Assembly (NCBI RefSeq): GCF_003853645.1
Contig: NZ_QTPO01000028.1
Location: forward strand, 45,155-109,154
Direction: 5' to 3'
Length of the DNA stretch: 64,000 bases
From: Burkholderia sp. Bp9143
Lineage (GTDB): Bacteria > Pseudomonadota > Gammaproteobacteria > Burkholderiales > Burkholderiaceae
Shown here: one piece after another, positions 26,436 through 35,001 of the stretch
Layout: each line of letters opens with the position of its first letter
How positions within the stretch are numbered: the stretch's first letter is position 1
Translations under genes and position numbers: made by a program
Notes under the pieces: model-generated
Told to the model about the DNA's origin: nothing
The model's database searches: none
The model's input: only the letters and a program-made list of their open reading frames with translations

Positions 26436-27986
26436 TCAGTTCGCGGTCGCGGGCGTCACGCGACTGCTTCCGGCCGAGTAGAAGCGGTAGATCCCCTTGC
26501 CGGCCGACTTCGCGTCGTACAGCGCGCTGTCGGCCTGCCGGATCAGTTCGTCGGGAGAGCCGTGTCCGTCGTCGAGCGCGATGCCGATGCTGATCCCGAA
26601 GCTGACGGTCTCGCCGATCGACAGCGTGTACGGCGCCGAGATCTGCCGGATGATCCGCGCGGCGAGGACCGAGCAGGCCTGCATCGTGGTGGCGTCGAGC
26701 GCGACGACGAACTCGTCGCCGCCGATCCGTGCCGCCAGCTCGCCGGGCGGCAGCGTCTTGCCGAGCCGCTCGGCGACCTGCGTGAGCACTTCATCGCCGG
26801 CCTGGTGGCCGAAGCGGTCGTTGATCGCCTTGAAGCCGTCGAGATCGAGATACATGACGGCGAGCGTGGGGCTCGGCAGCTGCGGCCGGTGCGCGAGCAT
26901 CCGTTTGAGTTGCGCATGCAGCTCGTGGCGGTTCGGCAACCCCGTCAGCGCGTCGTGCCGCGCGAGGTGCCGGATATGCTGCTCTGTCCGGCGGCGCGTG
27001 GTGACGTCCTCGACGATGATCACCGCGTTGCCGTCCGGTACGCGGTGGCGCGTGAGTTCGAGCTGGCGGCCGTCGGCGAGCGCGATGTCGAGTGGCTCCG
27101 GTTCGTCATGGTTCAGCCAGACGTCGCATTGCACGGCGAGGCCCGCACCGTCGGGGTCGGCGACCGCGTTCGCGCCGAGCGCCGCGATGACGTCGGGCAG
27201 CGGCGTGTCCAGCATGATTTCGCGCGGCGAGCCGAACAGTTGCGCGGTGCGACGGTTCGCGACGATCACGCGGCTCTCGCCGTCGATCATGCACAGGCCG
27301 TGCGGCATGTAGGTGAGGGCGGCGTCGAAGCGTGCGACGAGCTCGGCGTTGCGCTGGCGTGCGGCGATCAGCGCGACCAGCACGCGGTAATGACGCTGGA
27401 CGACCGTGCGCATGGCGGCAAGATAGATCGCAAGCGGCGGCAGCAGCAGCCATGCGCCCGGCCTGTCGGCCAGTATCGCTCCGAGGCCGATCGGCAAGAC
27501 GCCGAGCGTGACCTGCGTCATCGCGAGCCTGGGTAGCGCCGAGTTGCGCGACGCGATCCCGCCGAACACGCCGCCGGCGACCATCACCGACAACGTGCCG
27601 AGCTCGGGGTCGGCCGAATCCACGCAACCCATTACGCCGAGACCGAGCACGTAACAAGCGAGGAGCGACACGGGTGCGTAACGCAGCGCCCAGTACTCGG
27701 CGCGATCGTCGCCGGCGTCGCGGCGCACCGCATACGCGCGTGCGATCGCGAGCCGCGCGGCCAGCAGGCCGACGTCGACGACGAGCCACACGAAACACCA
27801 GAGTTGTTGCAGCCGGATCAGCGCGATCGCCGCGACGAACGCGCTGGCGAGGCCGGACAGCGCCATCGGGCGCACGTCCTCGAACAGCGTGACGAGCATC
27901 GACGGGCGCAGCGCCGCCGTCACGCGGTGATTGCCGCTGGGGGGCGTGGCGAGAACGGCGTTCAGGAGGCGTGCCTTGACTGCCAT
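26436..27986 (-). CDS. Membrane diguanylate cyclase (PAS-GGDEF)
   Basis: The 516-residue protein has a membrane region of about six helices (residues 35-220), a PAS-like domain (about 225-345; FDAALTYMPHGLCMIDGESRVIVANRR) and a GGDEF domain. The active-site motif GGDEF is at about 422-426, with LDLDGFKAINDRFGH and HDALTGLPNRHEL upstream, so it should be an active cyclase making c-di-GMP. The four residues at the usual inhibitory RxxD position read PPGE, so feedback inhibition through that site is not expected. There is no EAL domain. Start: ATG 27986 with GAGG further upstream; a longer frame reaches 28040. It diverges from the molybdenum hydroxylase operon. Confidence 0.85.
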   Translation of the reverse strand: MAVKARLLNAVLATPPSGNHRVTAALRPSMLVTLFEDVRPMALSGLASAFVAAIALIRLQQLWCFVWLVVDVGLLAARLAIARAYAVRRDAGDDRAEYWALRYAPVSLLACYVLGLGVMGCVDSADPELGTLSVMVAGGVFGGIASRNSALPRLAMTQVTLGVLPIGLGAILADRPGAWLLLPPLAIYLAAMRTVVQRHYRVLVALIAARQRNAELVARFDAALTYMPHGLCMIDGESRVIVANRRTAQLFGSPREIMLDTPLPDVIAALGANAVADPDGAGLAVQCDVWLNHDEPEPLDIALADGRQLELTRHRVPDGNAVIIVEDVTTRRRTEQHIRHLARHDALTGLPNRHELHAQLKRMLAHRPQLPSPTLAVMYLDLDGFKAINDRFGHQAGDEVLTQVAERLGKTLPPGELAARIGGDEFVVALDATTMQACSVLAARIIRQISAPYTLSIGETVSFGISIGIALDDGHGSPDELIRQADSALYDAKSAGKGIYRFYSAGSSRVTPATAN

Positions 27987-28205
27987 GGCTATTTTGACCT
28001 CGACACGATACGACGCATCGCCGGCCGCCCCGCATGGCACGGAGCGGGGGGATGGCCGGCGAACCGGATGCGCACGACATTACCATGAAACATCGGCCGC
28101 GCGTGCCATGCGGGGACGTCGGTGCGACACCGCGCGGTCGCGCACGTATGCCGCCCGCGACCGGGCGCCGCAGTCCGTCTGAATCCCGTTATAAGAAATT
28201 CAATA

Positions 28206-28227
28206 AGTATTTCATGCGAGAAATACT
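28206..28227. promoter_or_regulatory. Palindromic operator of the molybdenum hydroxylase operon
   Basis: AGTATTTC and GAAATACT flank six bases (ATGCGA), a perfect 8-bp-arm palindrome. Its core TATTTC-N6-GAAATA (28208-28225) is identical in layout and half-sites to the two operators upstream of the hydrolase-marR operon. It stands 95 bp before the large-subunit start codon, between divergent genes. Confidence 0.65.
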
Positions 28228-28321
28228 ATAGGCGATATATCTAAACAATGCCAGAATGCGCGCCGCTCCGAACGCCGCGACACCCGATCGCCGTCCGAGC
28301 CGCATCAGGAGGTTCCCCCCA

Positions 28322-31198
28322 ATGAAAAACCACGGCCTGTCACGGCGGGGTTTTCTGAAAGCCAGCGTGCTGGCGGGCGTCGCGGTCTATGTCGCGCCCA
28401 TCGGCAGCCGCGCGTTCGCGGCGCTCTTCGAAGAAAAACTCCTCACCCCCGTCAAATGGGATAGCGTCACCGGCATCCCCCAATTCCGCATCGACGGCAT
28501 CGCGAAGGTCACGGGCTCGAAAGTGTTCGCCCGTGACGTGCGCGCCGCCGACATGCCGCACTGGCCGCAGCAGCAGTCGCACGCGCTGATCCTGCGCGTC
28601 ACGCAGGCCGACCGCACCTACGAAGGCTTCGACCTGTCGCTGCTCGGCGACGAGCTGAAGCCGGACCGCGTGGTCACGGCCGACGATCTCGCGCGCGACG
28701 GCGTCGCGTTCCCGGCGTTCTACGGTGACGACATGCTGTTGCCCGCCGGCAAGACGCCCGCGTATCTCGGCCATGCGGTCGCGATCCTCATCTACCACGA
28801 CTTCGCACGCTTCCGCTTCGCGAAGAACGCGCTCAAGTTCCGCGACGACGTGATTCGCTACGGCGCGGTCACGGGCCCGCTCGAGCGCGATCCGTGGGGC
28901 ACGTTCCGCTACGTGCGGGTGGGCGGCAAGACGGCCTACGACGACGATGTCTATTCGAGCCTGAAGGACGCGCCGATCTTCCCGAGCATGATGCGCAAGC
29001 ACCTGCCGGTCTGGCCGGACGGCAAGGCGCACGGCAGGCTCGACGAGCAGGGGATGTTCCTGGCCGGCCAGATCGCCGCCGAACTCGATCGTCCGTCGGC
29101 CGACTGGCTCGTGTTCGACCGCGAGTACAACACGCAGTCGGTCGATACCGCCGCGCTCGAGCCTGACAACGCGAACTGCTGGTACGACGCCGCGACGCAG
29201 TCGCTGCACCTCGTCGTGCCGACCCAGTCGCCGCTCGAAGTGGCGGAGAACGCGGCCGCGATGGTCGCGAAATGCCGCTTCCCGGTGAGGAAGCTGTTCG
29301 TGCATCCGTGCTACACGGTCGGCTACGGCTCGAAGGATCACTGCAACGTGCCGTTCTACGGGCTCGTCTGCGCGCTGTACGCGGACGGCCGTCCGGTGCG
29401 GTTCGCGAACGACCGCTACGAGCAGTTCCAGACGTCGCTGAAGCGCCACGCGTTCAAGATGCATTACCGGATCGCGGTCGATCGCAACACGGGCCTCCTG
29501 CAGTCGTTCAAGGGTGACTTCGAGGCGAACGGCGGCGGGCGCTCGAACTTCTCGCCGTCGGTGGCGATGGTCGGCGCGACGGCCGCGCAATCGATCTACT
29601 ACTTCCCGAAGAGCGACCTCGCGGCGGTCGCGATCGCGTCGCGCGCGATCGACGCCGGCTCGGCCCGCGGCTACGGCACGCTGCAGAGCATGGCCGCGAC
29701 CGAGATGGCGGTCGACGAGATCGCCGCGCAACTGAACCTCGACCCGATCGAATTCCGCCTGCGCAACGCGCTGCGTTCGGGGATGAAGAACACGCAGGGC
29801 GCGATTCCCGCCGGTGCGCTGCGCGTCGACGAAGTGCTGGAGCGCGCGAGGCAGCATCCGCTGTGGACGCGTCGGGCGGCGCGCAAGGCCGAATTCGACG
29901 CAGCGAACCCGGGCAAGCGCTACGGTGTCGGCTTCGCGTGCGTGCAGAAGGACTTCGGCACGGGTGCCGAGGCATCGTTCGCGAAGGTCGAATTCGACCA
30001 GAACGGCAGGGTGTCGCTGCAACATACGGCTGCCGAGATCGGCACGGGGATGTCGACGTCGCAGGCCGTCGCGGTTGCGAAGTGGCTCGGCCGCCCGGCG
30101 ACCGAGGTGCGCGTCGCGGTGACCGAATGGCCCGATCTGCCGGTCGAGACGAGCGGCGATCCGTACCTGATGTCGCAGGCCGACCAGGACCGGCTGAGCG
30201 CGAACCCGCGCTGGTCGCCGGGCTATGCGTCGCCGTCGAGCGCGACGAACTCCGCGTACTACTTCACGCACAGCACGCGCGAAGCCGCGCGCGCGGTGTT
30301 CCGCTACGGGCTGTGGCCGGCCGCGATGTCGATCTGGACGCGCGGCCTCGGCGGCGGCCAGGCCGCGCCGTACACGATCCGCATCGAGGACGCGCGCTGG
30401 GTCGACGGCAAGCTGACCGCCGACGGCCTGGAGCCGCTGACGTTCGAGCAGCTCGCGAAGCAGGCGCATGCGCTCGGCCTGCCGACCGGCGCCGTCGTGC
30501 ACGTGTTCAACCGCTGGCAATGGACCGACGCCGAGTTCGACGTGGGCGGTGCAGTTGAACGTCTGCCGATCGACGGGCTGTCGCTGCGCGTCGGCGCGCC
30601 GAAGACGGGCGACGATGGCCCGATGCCCGGCACCGCCGCGCCGGCGGGCGCGACCGCGATGCGCGGCACGCTGGCGCCGACCGCGAACGGCTATCGCGTG
30701 CTGGACCGCAAGCGCGTGTTCATCCCGCCGACGAGCCGCAACAACGCGGCCGTCACGTATTACACGGCGGTCGGCACGCTGGTCGAGCTGGCCGTGCACG
30801 AAGCGACCGGCAAGGTCGAGCTGCTCACGCATCACTCGATCATGGAGTGCGGCAACCAGATCTCGCCGCAGCTCGTCTCGGGCCAGCTGCAGGGCGGCCT
30901 CGCGATGGGCATCGGCCATGCGCTGTACGAGTCCCTGCCGCTCTACGAAGACGGCCCCGGAAACGGCACGTGGAACTTCAACCGTTACCAACTGCCGCGC
31001 GCGACCGACGTCGCGGTGTGGTCGCAGACGGGCGACATCCTGCCGCCGCTGTCCGAGACCGATCCGCCGAAGGGCGTCGCCGAAGTGGTGATGATTCCCG
31101 TCGTCGGCGCGATCGTGAACGGCATCGCGCACGCGATCGGCCATCGTTTCACCGACTTGCCGGTGACCCCGCAAAAGATTCAGGAGGTGCTCGCATGA
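28322..31198 (+). CDS. Molybdopterin-binding aldehyde/isoquinoline-type dehydrogenase, large subunit
   Basis: The 958-residue protein belongs to the xanthine oxidase family of molybdenum hydroxylases, isoquinoline 1-oxidoreductase/IorB type, which binds the molybdopterin cofactor. A twin-arginine signal (LSRRGFLKASVLAGVAVYVA) places it in the periplasm. Conserved stretches include FRLRNALRSGMKNTQGAIP, AEIGTGMSTSQAVAVAKWLG and a C-terminal GVAEVVMIPVVGAIVNGIAHAIGHR. ATG 28322 follows AGGAGG. It overlaps the 2Fe-2S subunit gene by ATGA. With the small subunit and triheme cytochrome it should oxidise an aldehyde or N-heterocycle and pass electrons to the respiratory chain. A periplasmic location is typical of this IorB-type group. 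Confidence 0.86.
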   Translation: MKNHGLSRRGFLKASVLAGVAVYVAPIGSRAFAALFEEKLLTPVKWDSVTGIPQFRIDGIAKVTGSKVFARDVRAADMPHWPQQQSHALILRVTQADRTYEGFDLSLLGDELKPDRVVTADDLARDGVAFPAFYGDDMLLPAGKTPAYLGHAVAILIYHDFARFRFAKNALKFRDDVIRYGAVTGPLERDPWGTFRYVRVGGKTAYDDDVYSSLKDAPIFPSMMRKHLPVWPDGKAHGRLDEQGMFLAGQIAAELDRPSADWLVFDREYNTQSVDTAALEPDNANCWYDAATQSLHLVVPTQSPLEVAENAAAMVAKCRFPVRKLFVHPCYTVGYGSKDHCNVPFYGLVCALYADGRPVRFANDRYEQFQTSLKRHAFKMHYRIAVDRNTGLLQSFKGDFEANGGGRSNFSPSVAMVGATAAQSIYYFPKSDLAAVAIASRAIDAGSARGYGTLQSMAATEMAVDEIAAQLNLDPIEFRLRNALRSGMKNTQGAIPAGALRVDEVLERARQHPLWTRRAARKAEFDAANPGKRYGVGFACVQKDFGTGAEASFAKVEFDQNGRVSLQHTAAEIGTGMSTSQAVAVAKWLGRPATEVRVAVTEWPDLPVETSGDPYLMSQADQDRLSANPRWSPGYASPSSATNSAYYFTHSTREAARAVFRYGLWPAAMSIWTRGLGGGQAAPYTIRIEDARWVDGKLTADGLEPLTFEQLAKQAHALGLPTGAVVHVFNRWQWTDAEFDVGGAVERLPIDGLSLRVGAPKTGDDGPMPGTAAPAGATAMRGTLAPTANGYRVLDRKRVFIPPTSRNNAAVTYYTAVGTLVELAVHEATGKVELLTHHSIMECGNQISPQLVSGQLQGGLAMGIGHALYESLPLYEDGPGNGTWNFNRYQLPRATDVAVWSQTGDILPPLSETDPPKGVAEVVMIPVVGAIVNGIAHAIGHRFTDLPVTPQKIQEVLA

Positions 31199-31899
31199 CG
31201 ACCGCCCAAACCGCCGCGTCGGCCGCGAGCGCCAGCGCGGCCGCGACCGGTGCGTCCGCGCCGAACGCGGCTTCGGCCGCCCCGGCATCCGCACCCGCGG
31301 CACCCGCTGCATCCGCCGCGGCTTCGGCCGCCGTCGAGCGTCCGCTCGTCCGGTTCCAGCAGAAACCGCTGTCGGTGAACATCAACGGCAAGTCCGTCGG
31401 CCCGATGCAGGTGCCCGAGGGGCTGATGATGATCGAGTTCCTGCACGAGTACGCGGGCCTCACCGGTTCGCGGCTCGGCTGCGGGCAGGGCATCTGCCAC
31501 GCCTGCGTCGTGATCGTCGACAAGCCGGACGGCACGAGCGAGGAAATGCGAACCTGCATCACCGGCGCGCACTTCTTCCACGGCCGTTCGATCCGCACGA
31601 TCGAAGGCCACGCGAAGCGCAACGAAGCGGGCGAGGTGGTCGAGCTGTCGCCGATCCAGCAGAAGTTCCTCGAGCACTTCAGCTTCCAGTGCGGCTACTG
31701 CACGCCGGGTTTCGTCAACGCGGCGACGGTGCTGATCGAGCGGCTGAAGCGCGAGCCGGTCGCGAAGGCCGACGTCGAGCGCACGATCACCGACGCGCTG
31801 AACGCGCACCTCTGCCGCTGCACGGGTTACGTCCGCTACTACGAGGCCGTGAAGGACGTGATTCTGACGACGCCGGGACTCGTGAAGGACGCCACATGA
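31195..31899 (+). CDS. 2Fe-2S subunit of the molybdenum hydroxylase
   Basis: The 234-residue protein carries the two 2Fe-2S clusters of the xanthine oxidase small subunit. The plant-type ferredoxin site reads RLGCGQGICHACVV with a later CITGA cysteine, and the helical cluster site reads QCGYCTPGF and CRCTGY. It has an unusual extension of about 45 residues made almost only of Ala, Ser, Pro and Thr before the ferredoxin domain, with no Sec or Tat signal. It is probably carried across by the Tat signal of its partner. Start and stop codons overlap both neighbours (ATGA on each side), indicating tight translational coupling. Confidence 0.92.
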   Translation: MTTAQTAASAASASAAATGASAPNAASAAPASAPAAPAASAAASAAVERPLVRFQQKPLSVNINGKSVGPMQVPEGLMMIEFLHEYAGLTGSRLGCGQGICHACVVIVDKPDGTSEEMRTCITGAHFFHGRSIRTIEGHAKRNEAGEVVELSPIQQKFLEHFSFQCGYCTPGFVNAATVLIERLKREPVAKADVERTITDALNAHLCRCTGYVRYYEAVKDVILTTPGLVKDAT

Positions 31900-33155
31900 C
31901 ACGCACATTCGCCCATCGTGCGGCGCGGGCCGCGCGCCTGCCCGCACTCGCGGCCGCCTGCGCGCTGCTGCTCGCCGCCTGCGGCGGTCACGACGCGCCG
32001 GCTTCCAGCGCGGCTTCCGGCGCGCCCGGTGCCGACGCGATCGCGCGCGGCCGCTATCTCGTCAAGGCCGCGGACTGCGCGGCGTGCCACACCGCGAAGG
32101 ACGGCGCGCCGTTCGCCGGCGGTGCGCCGCTCGAATCGCCGTTCGGCACGTTCTACGGCTCGAACATCACGCCCGACAAGGATCACGGGATCGGCAACTG
32201 GAGTGCGGACGACTTCTACGCCGCGCTGCACGACGGCAAGGCGCCGGGCAAGCGGCTGTATCCGTCGATGCCGTACACGTCGTACCGGCAGCTCACGCGC
32301 GCCGATACCGACGCGATGTACGCGTACCTGAAGACCGTGAAGCCGGTCGCGCAGGAAAATCGCGCGCACGAACTCAAGTTCCCGTACAACCTGCGCTTCG
32401 GCATGGTGTTCTGGGACATGGTGTTCCTGAAGGACAGCCTGCCCGACGCGTCGAGCGGCCAGTCCGCCGACTGGCAGCGCGGCCGCTATCTGGCGGGCGC
32501 GCTCGGCCACTGCGCGGAATGCCACACGCCGCGCGCGTTCACGGGGCAGCTCGACGGCGCGAAGCCGTTCGCGGGCGCCGCGCTCGGCCGTGTGGCCGCG
32601 CCGGACATCACGCCGGCCGGCCTCGCCGCGCGCGGCTGGACAGGCACCGACCTGCAGACGTTCTTCGGCGTCGGCATCGCGCCGCAAGGCTCGGCGTTCG
32701 GCGAAATGTATCCGGTCGTGCACCTGAGCACGCAGACCCTGACGAAGGACGACCTGCGCGCGCTGTCCGTGTACCTGCTCGGCGATACGGCGCCGGCACC
32801 GCAGCCGGTGAAGCCGGTGCCGGCCGACGCCGCGCAGCTCGCGGCCGGCCGCTCGGTGTATCTCGCGGTGTGCGCGGGCTGTCACGGCTTCAACGGCGAA
32901 GGCAAGCCGCACGTGGCGGTGCCGATGAACGGCAATTCGACGCTGCGTCAGGGCGACGCGCGCAACCTGCTGGTCGCGATGCTCGACGGCATCGACGAGC
33001 AGAAGTTTGCCGGCTTCGAAAACCTGCAGCCGATGCCGGGTTTCGCGCACACGCTGAGCGACGACGAACTCGCGCAACTCGCGAACTACCTGCGCGCGAC
33101 CTGGGGCGGCCAGCCCGCGAGCGTTACGCCCGCGGACGTGAAGGCCATGCGTTAA
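31896..33155 (+). CDS. Triheme cytochrome c lipoprotein
   Basis: The 419-residue protein has a lipoprotein signal (ALAAACALLLAAC) and three CxxCH heme sites: CAACH at residue 61, CAECH at 206 and CAGCH at 326. Three-domain cytochromes of this kind accept electrons from periplasmic dehydrogenases, such as alcohol dehydrogenase subunit II and the molybdenum aldehyde dehydrogenases. It is the last gene of the operon, overlapping the 2Fe-2S subunit, so it is the probable electron acceptor toward the ubiquinone or terminal oxidase branch. A hairpin follows it. Confidence 0.92.
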   Translation: MTRTFAHRAARAARLPALAAACALLLAACGGHDAPASSAASGAPGADAIARGRYLVKAADCAACHTAKDGAPFAGGAPLESPFGTFYGSNITPDKDHGIGNWSADDFYAALHDGKAPGKRLYPSMPYTSYRQLTRADTDAMYAYLKTVKPVAQENRAHELKFPYNLRFGMVFWDMVFLKDSLPDASSGQSADWQRGRYLAGALGHCAECHTPRAFTGQLDGAKPFAGAALGRVAAPDITPAGLAARGWTGTDLQTFFGVGIAPQGSAFGEMYPVVHLSTQTLTKDDLRALSVYLLGDTAPAPQPVKPVPADAAQLAAGRSVYLAVCAGCHGFNGEGKPHVAVPMNGNSTLRQGDARNLLVAMLDGIDEQKFAGFENLQPMPGFAHTLSDDELAQLANYLRATWGGQPASVTPADVKAMR

Positions 33156-33167
33156 GCGGCAGGGCGG

Positions 33168-33217
33168 GGCGTCGCGCGCGGTGCAGCCGGTTTCCGGTTG
33201 CGTTCGCGCGCGACGCC
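33168..33217. terminator. Strong hairpin at the end of the molybdenum hydroxylase operon
   Basis: Perfect 13-bp arms (GGCGTCGCGCGCG and its complement) enclose a 24-base loop that can itself pair (GCAGCCGG/CCGGTTGC). It is located 13 bp past the cytochrome stop codon, between convergent genes. There is no T-run, so the terminator function is likely but not classical. Confidence 0.5.
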
Positions 33218-33242
33218 TCGCCCGATCCGGAAAAGCGGCGCT

Positions 33243-33422
33243 TCAGTAGCCGCCGCCTCCGCCTCCGCCGCCACCACCGCTACCCCCTCCGCTGCCGCCC
33301 GAGCCGCCGTAGCGGCTCATGCCGGACCCTTGCGACATACCGCTGCCGGACGACGTACATCCCGCCGATAGCACCAGCATCAGCGCCGCGACCAGCGCCG
33401 CGGCCAATCTTGCCGATTTCAT
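33243..33422 (-). CDS. Small glycine-rich lipoprotein
   Basis: A 59-residue frame with an excellent ribosome site (AAGGAG, then ATG 33422) encodes a lipoprotein signal (MKSARLAAALVAALMLVLSAG, then Cys22) and a tail of Gly and Ser ending in a run of nine glycines and Tyr. It has no known domain. The lipobox, the ribosome site and the positively charged start make it a credible gene. Small Gly-rich lipoproteins of this kind occur in Burkholderia and usually have no known role. Sequence simplicity makes homology weak, so only the lipoprotein class is supported. Confidence 0.7.
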   Translation of the reverse strand: MKSARLAAALVAALMLVLSAGCTSSGSGMSQGSGMSRYGGSGGSGGGSGGGGGGGGGGY

Positions 33423-33659
33423 TTCACTCTCCTTGGGCCGCGCAGGCCGCGCGGCAGGGCGGTTCGCGTGAACCGGCGACCGCGCGATGACGAAACGTTT
33501 CCGGCAGGCCCTTTATTCCATGCTTTTTGCGTATCGGCACGTCGCGGCATATAGCGACACGAACCGGCGCGCGGCGTGCACGGGTGCCGGATCGGCGGCG
33601 AGGTGCGGTGGCTTGGTACACTGCGGCTCGCCGCCATTCCGATTCCGACTACAAGAACC

Positions 33660-34133
33660 ATGAGCACCGCTCTCGAGCGCCCGCCGCGCAAATCGTCACG
33701 TCTGTCCAATCACATCGTGCTCGGCTGCGTGTCGTTTGCCTTCGGCGCGCCGCTGGTCGCGGCGCTCGTCTGGCCGGGCGTGATGCTGATTGCGTGGTCC
33801 GTGATCAACGGGCCGCAGTGGGACACGCTGAAACTCTGCGCAGGCATGGTGCCGCTGATCTTTGTTGCGTCGTTCGTGTTCGGCTATTTCCTGCCCGCGA
33901 CGATCGCGGGCGGGATCATGGGTGCGATCGGCACGCGCATCCGGCGGCGCGGGTTCGTGTTGTTGGGCGTGATCGCCGGCACCGGTCTGATGGTCGGTTA
34001 TGTGTTGTTGCTGACGCATCTGATGAACGATGATGAAATCGGCGGCATCAACGTGATCGCGATACTCGATTCGTTCGTGACATCGGCGGTGATGTCGCGC
34101 TGGCTGCATCGTCGGCTCGAGCGGTTGCGTTGA
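33660..34133 (+). CDS. Small integral membrane protein of unknown function
   Basis: The 157-residue protein has four hydrophobic stretches: SFAFGAPLVAALVWPGVMLIAW, MVPLIFVASFVFGYFLPATIAGG, FVLLGVIAGTGLMVGYVLLLTHL, and a weaker one before RWLHRR. I do not recognise a family. The short cytoplasmic tail ends in charged residues. Start: ATG 33660 removes a non-conserved lead. It diverges from the glycine-rich lipoprotein and converges with the Pal-like gene. Confidence 0.6.
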   Translation: MSTALERPPRKSSRLSNHIVLGCVSFAFGAPLVAALVWPGVMLIAWSVINGPQWDTLKLCAGMVPLIFVASFVFGYFLPATIAGGIMGAIGTRIRRRGFVLLGVIAGTGLMVGYVLLLTHLMNDDEIGGINVIAILDSFVTSAVMSRWLHRRLERLR

Positions 34134-34182
34134 GCGCGACGCGGGTGTCCGTCCCGCCGTCGCCGCGGCGTTCGATCAACGA

Positions 34183-34674
34183 TCAACGATAAACGAGATC
34201 GGCGCGGCGGTTCTGCGCCCATGAATCTTCGTCGTGGCCGAGCGCGACCGGCTTTTCCTTGCCGAGGCTGACCGCTTCGAGTTGCGTGGCCTGCACGCCC
34301 AGCGTTTCGAGCGCGCTCATCACGGCTTGCGACCGGCGTTGGCCGAGCGCGAGGTTGTATTCGGACGTTCCGCGTTCGTCGGTGTTGCCCTGGATCAGCA
34401 CGCGGCGAGACGGATGGCTGCGCAGGTAGTCGGCGTGCGCCTGCAGCAGCGTCTGGTATTCCGGCTTCACGGAGTACTGGTCGAAATCGAAGTAGACGCT
34501 GCGCTTCGCGAGCGGGCTGTTCGGATTGTCGAGATCGTCGGCCGCCACCGTGGCGACCGCCTCGCTCGACGGCGCCGGCGCCATCCCGGCATTCTCGGGC
34601 GTTTTCGCCGCGTGGTGGCAACCCGCCAGCAGCGCGAAGGCTGCCATGACCGCAAATCGGTTCGTTTTGCTCAT
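34183..34674 (-). CDS. Pal-like OmpA-domain outer-membrane lipoprotein
   Basis: The 163-residue protein has a lipobox (FALLAGC, with Cys at about 19) and an OmpA-C domain with VYFDFDQYSVKPEYQ, LIQGNTDERGTSEYNLALGQRRSQAV and QNRRADLVYR. This is the Pal peptidoglycan-binding fold. True pal lies with tol genes, but none is present here, so it is probably a paralogue on a secondary replicon that helps tether the outer membrane to peptidoglycan. Start: ATG 34674 with AGGAG eight bases upstream. The open frame upstream is not conserved. Confidence 0.88.
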   Translation of the reverse strand: MSKTNRFAVMAAFALLAGCHHAAKTPENAGMAPAPSSEAVATVAADDLDNPNSPLAKRSVYFDFDQYSVKPEYQTLLQAHADYLRSHPSRRVLIQGNTDERGTSEYNLALGQRRSQAVMSALETLGVQATQLEAVSLGKEKPVALGHDEDSWAQNRRADLVYR

Positions 34675-35001
34675 CGTGCGTCTCCTGCGGTTGACTGCAT
34701 GGAAAGCGTGGTGCGCGCGATCTGCCGCGTCACGCATGCGGCGAGACGGCACGAACGTGCCGGCTGCCGGGCGCGATGCGCTTTCGTAAGCCGGCGATGT
34801 GCCATATGAAAGATTGTCTTGGCCGGAACGCCGACACACGGCGCCGCTGCAACCAGATTAGGAAAAATGTCACAGCGTGACCAGTTTCTCCGTCATTTTT
34901 GGCGCGGAAACGAGGCAGGACGCATTCTTGGTTGCGCGAACGCCACGGCATGCGCCGCGCATGCGTGATGTGCCACTCCGGTGCGGGCGCGTCGCCGCCC
35001 G
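34675..35001. other. Intergenic region upstream of the Pal-like gene
   Basis: This 327-bp stretch holds the pal-like promoter region and the end of the porin transcript. It is locally AT-rich around 34840-34930. No further gene or clear signal was found. Confidence 0.4.

Noticed and set aside
28340..31312. Minus-strand open frame of 990 codons opposite the molybdenum hydroxylase genes
   Set aside because: Arg/His-rich shadow; the plus strand carries overlapping, recognised genes.
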